Shown: one piece after another, positions 6,318 through 8,581 of the stretch
Layout of the letters: every line of letters begins with the position of its first letter
Position numbering within the stretch: position 1 is the stretch's first letter
Assembly (NCBI GenBank): GCA_030840885.1
Contig: JAVEDQ010000350.1
Span: 1 to 8,581 of the forward strand
Length of the DNA: 8,581 bases
Direction of reading: 5' to 3'
Origin: Frankiaceae bacterium
GTDB taxonomy: Bacteria > Actinomycetota > Actinomycetes > Frankiales > Frankiaceae
Translations under genes and position numbers: made by a program
The notes under the pieces: generated by a model
What the model was told of the DNA's origin: nothing
The model's input: the letters and a program-made list of their open reading frames with translations, nothing else
The model's database searches: none

Positions 6318-7215
6318 TCGGTTGGCGGCCGGGCTGCGCGAAGCGGGCATGCCCGTGCAGGGAGCTCCCACCCCCGTGCCGACCGGCCATGCCGACCGGC
6401 CCGTGCTCGTGTGGGACCTCGCGGAGGCGCGGGGTCGGTGCGGCACAAATCATGTGGTCGTCAAGCGGTACCCCGCACAGCGCAGGGCGGCGGCAGCGGT
6501 CACGTGGCAGCTGTGGTGTTCTTCCTTCGGAGCCTCCCGGCATCCTCCCGGTCTGCCCGAACCGCTTGCCTGGCTGCCCGAGCAGCGGGCGCTCGTGATG
6601 GCACTGGTCGAAGGAACTCCGATGGCGGACCGCGGCACCCTGCCGGGCCCCGAGACCCACGCCGCGGTCGCGCACCTGTTGGCGGACCTCCATCGCAGCG
6701 GCGTCGTGCCAGGACAGAAGCGCGGCAACGAAAAGGTGGTCGCGTCCGTGCGTCGCAAGGCAGCCGATCTCGCCGGCTCGGCGGTCGGTGCCGAGATGCA
6801 GGTGCTCGCGGAGTCGCTCAGCCGCTGTCAGCCCGAAGACCCCCCGCTGGTGGCGTGTCACGGGGACTTCAACCCACGCAACGTCATCGGCGGCCGTGCC
6901 GGACCGGTCCTCATCGACCTCGACCGTGTCCAGTGGGCCGACCCGCTGCGCGACGTCGCGTATTACGGCACGTGGTGCTACGTCACGGCGCGTGGAGCGA
7001 CCGGGATCGGCGACGCCGAACACTGGCGGGCCGCCGATGAGTTCACCAGCGCGTACGAAGCCGCCAGTGGTGGGCCGGCCGACCCGCGGCGGGTGCGGTT
7101 CCATCGAGCCGCTGCGTTGGCCCGTGTTGTGCACGCGTGGAGCGCCCTGAGGAGCGACCCCGGAACCCAGCGGGGGTTGCTGCAGGAGGCTCTCAGGTTG
7201 CTGGACCAGCGCTAG
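6301..7215 (+). CDS. APH-fold phosphotransferase with canonical catalytic loop
   Basis: This second kinase-like protein has 304 residues. HVVVKRY (51-57) holds the probable ATP-contacting Lys55, and ALVEGTPM (101-108) is the hinge. HGDFNPRN (187-194) is a complete HxDxxxxN catalytic loop with Asp189 and Asn194. VLIDLDRVQWADPLRDVAYYG (203-223) gives the metal-binding Asp206 and the following conserved helix. I choose the TTG at 6301 as start. GGAG at 6290-6293 is correctly placed seven bases ahead, and the 17-base overlap with the previous gene mirrors the previous joint. An ATG at 6349 would remove 16 residues and has no better site. The protein looks catalytically intact, in contrast to its neighbour. 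Apart from the shared motifs the two kinases look quite different, so a recent duplication is unlikely. The substrate is unknown; a sugar of the operon's product or precursor is the simplest guess. It is the last gene before the scar region. Confidence 0.85.
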   Translation: MSASLDRLAAGLREAGMPVQGAPTPVPTGHADRPVLVWDLAEARGRCGTNHVVVKRYPAQRRAAAAVTWQLWCSSFGASRHPPGLPEPLAWLPEQRALVMALVEGTPMADRGTLPGPETHAAVAHLLADLHRSGVVPGQKRGNEKVVASVRRKAADLAGSAVGAEMQVLAESLSRCQPEDPPLVACHGDFNPRNVIGGRAGPVLIDLDRVQWADPLRDVAYYGTWCYVTARGATGIGDAEHWRAADEFTSAYEAASGGPADPRRVRFHRAAALARVVHAWSALRSDPGTQRGLLQEALRLLDQR

Positions 7216-7281
7216 CGAGTGCCCAGGGTTGAGTTGATTCCTTGCCTGTGAGGCTGCGGCCTCGCTGGACGGATCAGTGCT

Positions 7282-7367
7282 GTGCCTACTCCGTATCCGA
7301 AGGAGTTCCGTCGCGACGTGACGCGGTGGCCTGGCAGGGTGACCGGTCAATTGCGCAGGCCGCGAAG
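7282..7367 (+). pseudogene. IS3-family transposase OrfA N-terminal remnant, frameshifted
   Basis: From GTG 7282 the translation MPTPYPKEFRRDV matches, from memory, the hallmark opening of IS3-family OrfA proteins (consensus like MPKPYPKEFRxDVV). After the codon at 7318-7320 the similarity continues only one base out of phase: AVAWQGDRSIAQAAK (about 7323-7367) aligns with the usual AVARxGDxSIAQIAKDFGIS helix-turn-helix start. This implies loss of a single base near 7320. Similarity stops at about 7367, so the rest of OrfA, OrfB and the right end are absent. The less GC-rich stretch 7216-7281 just upstream, with a GAGGC/GCCTC hairpin (7250-7263), resembles the untranslated left end of such an element, but I cannot define its terminal repeat. 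It cannot make a functional transposase. Confidence 0.6.
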
Positions 7368-7526
7368 AGCTGGGTCTTGGCCGCGGTGCACGAAGCCGGC
7401 ATCAGCCCGCTCGACCGCGATTTCCTCGAGCGCACCTCCCCGCTCCGTTCCTGGCGTGATAGTCCGCTAGTCACCGTCTGGCAGGCGCTGTTCGTCGACG
7501 AGGACGACTGGCCCTGGGACGTCTGA
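7368..7526 (+). pseudogene. Unrecognised gene tail fused to the IS remnant
   Basis: From 7368 to the TGA at 7524-7526 one frame encodes about 52 residues, SWVLAAVHEAGISPLDRDFL and onward, ending in the acidic, Trp-rich FVDEDDWPWDV. Third positions are overwhelmingly G or C, which suggests it was translated until recently. It is not part of a known OrfA, so it is probably the 3' end of a gene whose 5' part was removed when the element inserted or recombined. The frame is open back to a TTG at 7242, giving a possible chimeric 94-residue product, but its first ~27 residues would be the out-of-phase reading of the IS leader. No family is recognised and no function is assigned. Confidence 0.35.
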
Positions 7527-7529
7527 CCC

Positions 7530-8150
7530 TCACCCCAGCCGCGCCGTCAACCGCGGCTGCCCGGGCCCACTGAGCTCGCCGGCCACCCCGCGCCGCCCCG
7601 CGACAGCCATCAGTACGGCCTCACCGGGGCCGCGAACCTCCGGCCCTAAGCCGAAGGACCAGTCGACGTCGGTCGCGACCATCCGCAGCCCGCGGGTGTG
7701 CCAGAAGCCGCGCACGACCGGTGCCGTGTAGGCGGTCCAGAGCGCGGCGCGCAGCCGCTCCGGCGGAATCTTCCGCGGAAGACCGAGCGGGCGACGCACG
7801 TCCTGCTGGTGGATGAGCGCGTCCGTCAGTCCGATCGCCCCACCGAAGCCGGCGGGGAGTCCGCGGGGCTCCGTGCGGGCTCGGAAGGCGGCGAGCAGCT
7901 CATCAGGCGGCAGGTTCGCGAAGCGCTGCAGTCGGATGCCGTTGAGGCGGTCCGGCGAGAACCGCGCCGCCAGCAGCTCCTTGCCGACGCTGCGGACGTC
8001 GAGCTCGTCGTAGCTGATGACGTGCGCGACGACGTCCCGCACCTGCCACCCGACGCAGAGACTCTCGGCGTCCCACTCCGCGGGCCGCAACGCCTGCAGG
8101 AGGTCGGCGAACTCAAGGCGCTCTTCGAGAGCGAGGCGGTGCAGATCCAT
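7530..8150 (-). CDS. Maleylpyruvate isomerase-like / TIGR03083 family DinB-like protein
   Basis: This 206-residue protein has the actinobacterial maleylpyruvate-isomerase/TIGR03083 pattern, a DinB-like four-helix bundle. Such proteins bind a metal and many are thought to use mycothiol. CVGWQVRDVVAHVISYDELD (32-51) is the family signature helix with His43 as a likely metal ligand. GLTDALIHQQDVRRPLGLPR (107-126) supplies His114 within the usual HxxD (Asp117). GPGEAVLMAVAGRRG (174-188) is the C-terminal conserved helix. The start ATG at 8148-8150 is preceded by AAGG, a weak Shine-Dalgarno match, nine bases away across the 43-base gap from the upstream MFS gene, so the two may be cotranscribed. 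Nothing links it to the glycosylation operon, which it faces tail to tail. The exact substrate is unknown: members act in aromatic degradation, thiol transfer or unknown detoxification reactions. Confidence 0.8.
   Translation of the reverse strand: MDLHRLALEERLEFADLLQALRPAEWDAESLCVGWQVRDVVAHVISYDELDVRSVGKELLAARFSPDRLNGIRLQRFANLPPDELLAAFRARTEPRGLPAGFGGAIGLTDALIHQQDVRRPLGLPRKIPPERLRAALWTAYTAPVVRGFWHTRGLRMVATDVDWSFGLGPEVRGPGEAVLMAVAGRRGVAGELSGPGQPRLTARLG
7536..7559. terminator. Candidate hairpin terminator at the convergent junction
   Basis: CAGCCGCG (7536-7543) and CGCGGCTG (7552-7559) form a perfect 8-bp stem with an 8-base loop. The stem starts nine bases after the + strand stop at 7526 and lies over the last codons of the convergent - strand gene. 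A second short palindrome, GGGCCC-type, follows at once. There is no U-tract in either direction, so it would be a non-classical actinobacterial hairpin terminator, or simply GC-rich coding sequence. Confidence 0.35.
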
Positions 8151-8193
8151 GGGCCTTATCGCTATCGCGGATTCGGCGGCGGCGCCAGCCGCG

Positions 8194-8581
8194 TCAGGCT
8201 TCGGACATCTGCAGCTGCACGGCCTCGCGCGAGCCCCGCAACCGCGCCTCGCTCACCAGGTAGAAGACGAGCCCGAACACCGCCACGACCCCGCCGAAGA
8301 CAGTCACTGCGCCCCAGCCGTCCGCGGCGTAGAGCGCTGACGTGATGGCCGACGACGCCGACCCGCCGAGAAAGATCGAGACGACGAAGGCGGTCGTCAG
8401 GCGGCTTCTCGCCTCGGGCCGGAGCTTGTAGATGGCGCTCTGGTGGTTGATCTGCAGCCCCTGTTGCGCCAGGTCCAGGACGACGATCCCGGCGAGCAGG
8501 GCGACCAGCGATGTCGCGCCGAAGCCCAGGAGCACCCAGCTGGCGACCAGCAGGACGAAGGCGCTGGGGACGACCAACCAG
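8194..8581 (-). CDS. MFS transporter, C-terminal part (gene runs off the right edge)
   Basis: The reading frame enters from the right edge and stops at 8194-8196, giving the last 128 residues of a membrane protein. Four hydrophobic segments, about residues 5-21, 22-38, 60-82 and 86-108 counted from base 8577, fit the final helices of a 12-helix major facilitator transporter. The loop LQINHQSAIYKLRPEARSRL (41-60) is typical of drug or metabolite efflux MFS proteins of the YnfM/arabinose-efflux type, whose conserved stretch reads roughly Q-x-x-x-N/S-HQ-x-x-I-Y-x-L-x-P-x-A-R-S-R. The tail is short and charged. The start codon and N-terminal half lie outside the window, so substrate and full length cannot be judged. 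It shares its strand with the maleylpyruvate-isomerase-like gene 43 bases downstream, and the two may be one transcript. Confidence 0.82.
   Translation of the reverse strand, partial: WLVVPSAFVLLVASWVLLGFGATSLVALLAGIVVLDLAQQGLQINHQSAIYKLRPEARSRLTTAFVVSIFLGGSASSAITSALYAADGWGAVTVFGGVVAVFGLVFYLVSEARLRGSREAVQLQMSEA

Noticed and set aside
7250..7263. GAGGC-TGCG-GCCTC hairpin after the last kinase as an operon terminator
   Set aside because: Only five firm base pairs and no U-tract. It lies in the presumed left end of the IS remnant, so it is mentioned there and not called as a terminator.
6184..7350. 388-codon open frame on the - strand opposite the second kinase
   Set aside because: It shows no family motifs and is fully explained as a shadow of the kinase gene's codon bias.
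7698..8345. 215-codon + strand frame across the isomerase-like gene and the MFS end
   Set aside because: It spans two real - strand genes and the gap between them, and its product has only low-complexity Arg/Pro sequence near the end.
1..8581. CRISPR arrays, tRNA or rRNA genes, riboswitch classes, attachment sites
   Set aside because: No regularly spaced repeats, no tRNA-like cloverleaf arms and no conserved rRNA or riboswitch core sequences were seen on reading either strand. Dense coding leaves little room for them.

Overview
The base composition, GC-rich third codon positions, and a gene of the mycothiol-linked DinB-like family (TIGR03083 type) point to a high-GC actinobacterium, but the window does not allow a genus call. 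Most of it (128-7215, + strand) is one compact operon of six overlapping genes. After it come a short scar region carrying an insertion-sequence remnant (7216-7529) and two convergent housekeeping-type genes on the - strand (7530-8150 and 8194 to the right edge).

The operon reads: glycosyltransferase with a GT28/MurG-like C-terminal domain (128-1246), ABC exporter half-transporter (1243-3048), GT4 glycosyltransferase (3045-4316), second GT4-fold glycosyltransferase (4313-5488), APH-fold kinase with a variant catalytic loop (5472-6317), and APH-fold kinase with a canonical loop (6301-7215). The first four genes are joined by three ATGA stop/start overlaps, and the last two joints are 17-base overlaps. 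All six are therefore very likely made from one transcript by translational coupling. An 11-codon mini-ORF (96-131) with the best Shine-Dalgarno sequence in the window ends in a further ATGA overlap on the first gene, so it may act as a coupling leader.

My working model is a pathway that builds and exports a glycoconjugate. Three glycosyltransferases add sugars. One or both kinases phosphorylate a sugar, either to make an activated sugar phosphate or to modify the product. The MsbA/PglK-like exporter moves the lipid-linked or otherwise amphipathic product across the membrane. No initiating phosphoglycosyltransferase, polymerase, nucleotide-sugar enzyme or regulator lies in the window. The operon may begin left of base 1, and the product cannot be named from these genes.

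Downstream, 7282-7367 resembles the N-terminus of an IS3-family OrfA carrying a one-base frameshift. It runs directly into an unrecognised, coding-like tail (7368-7526), which suggests an old insertion or deletion event at the end of the operon. The - strand then carries the C-terminal part of an MFS transporter, followed 43 bases later by a maleylpyruvate-isomerase/DinB-like protein.
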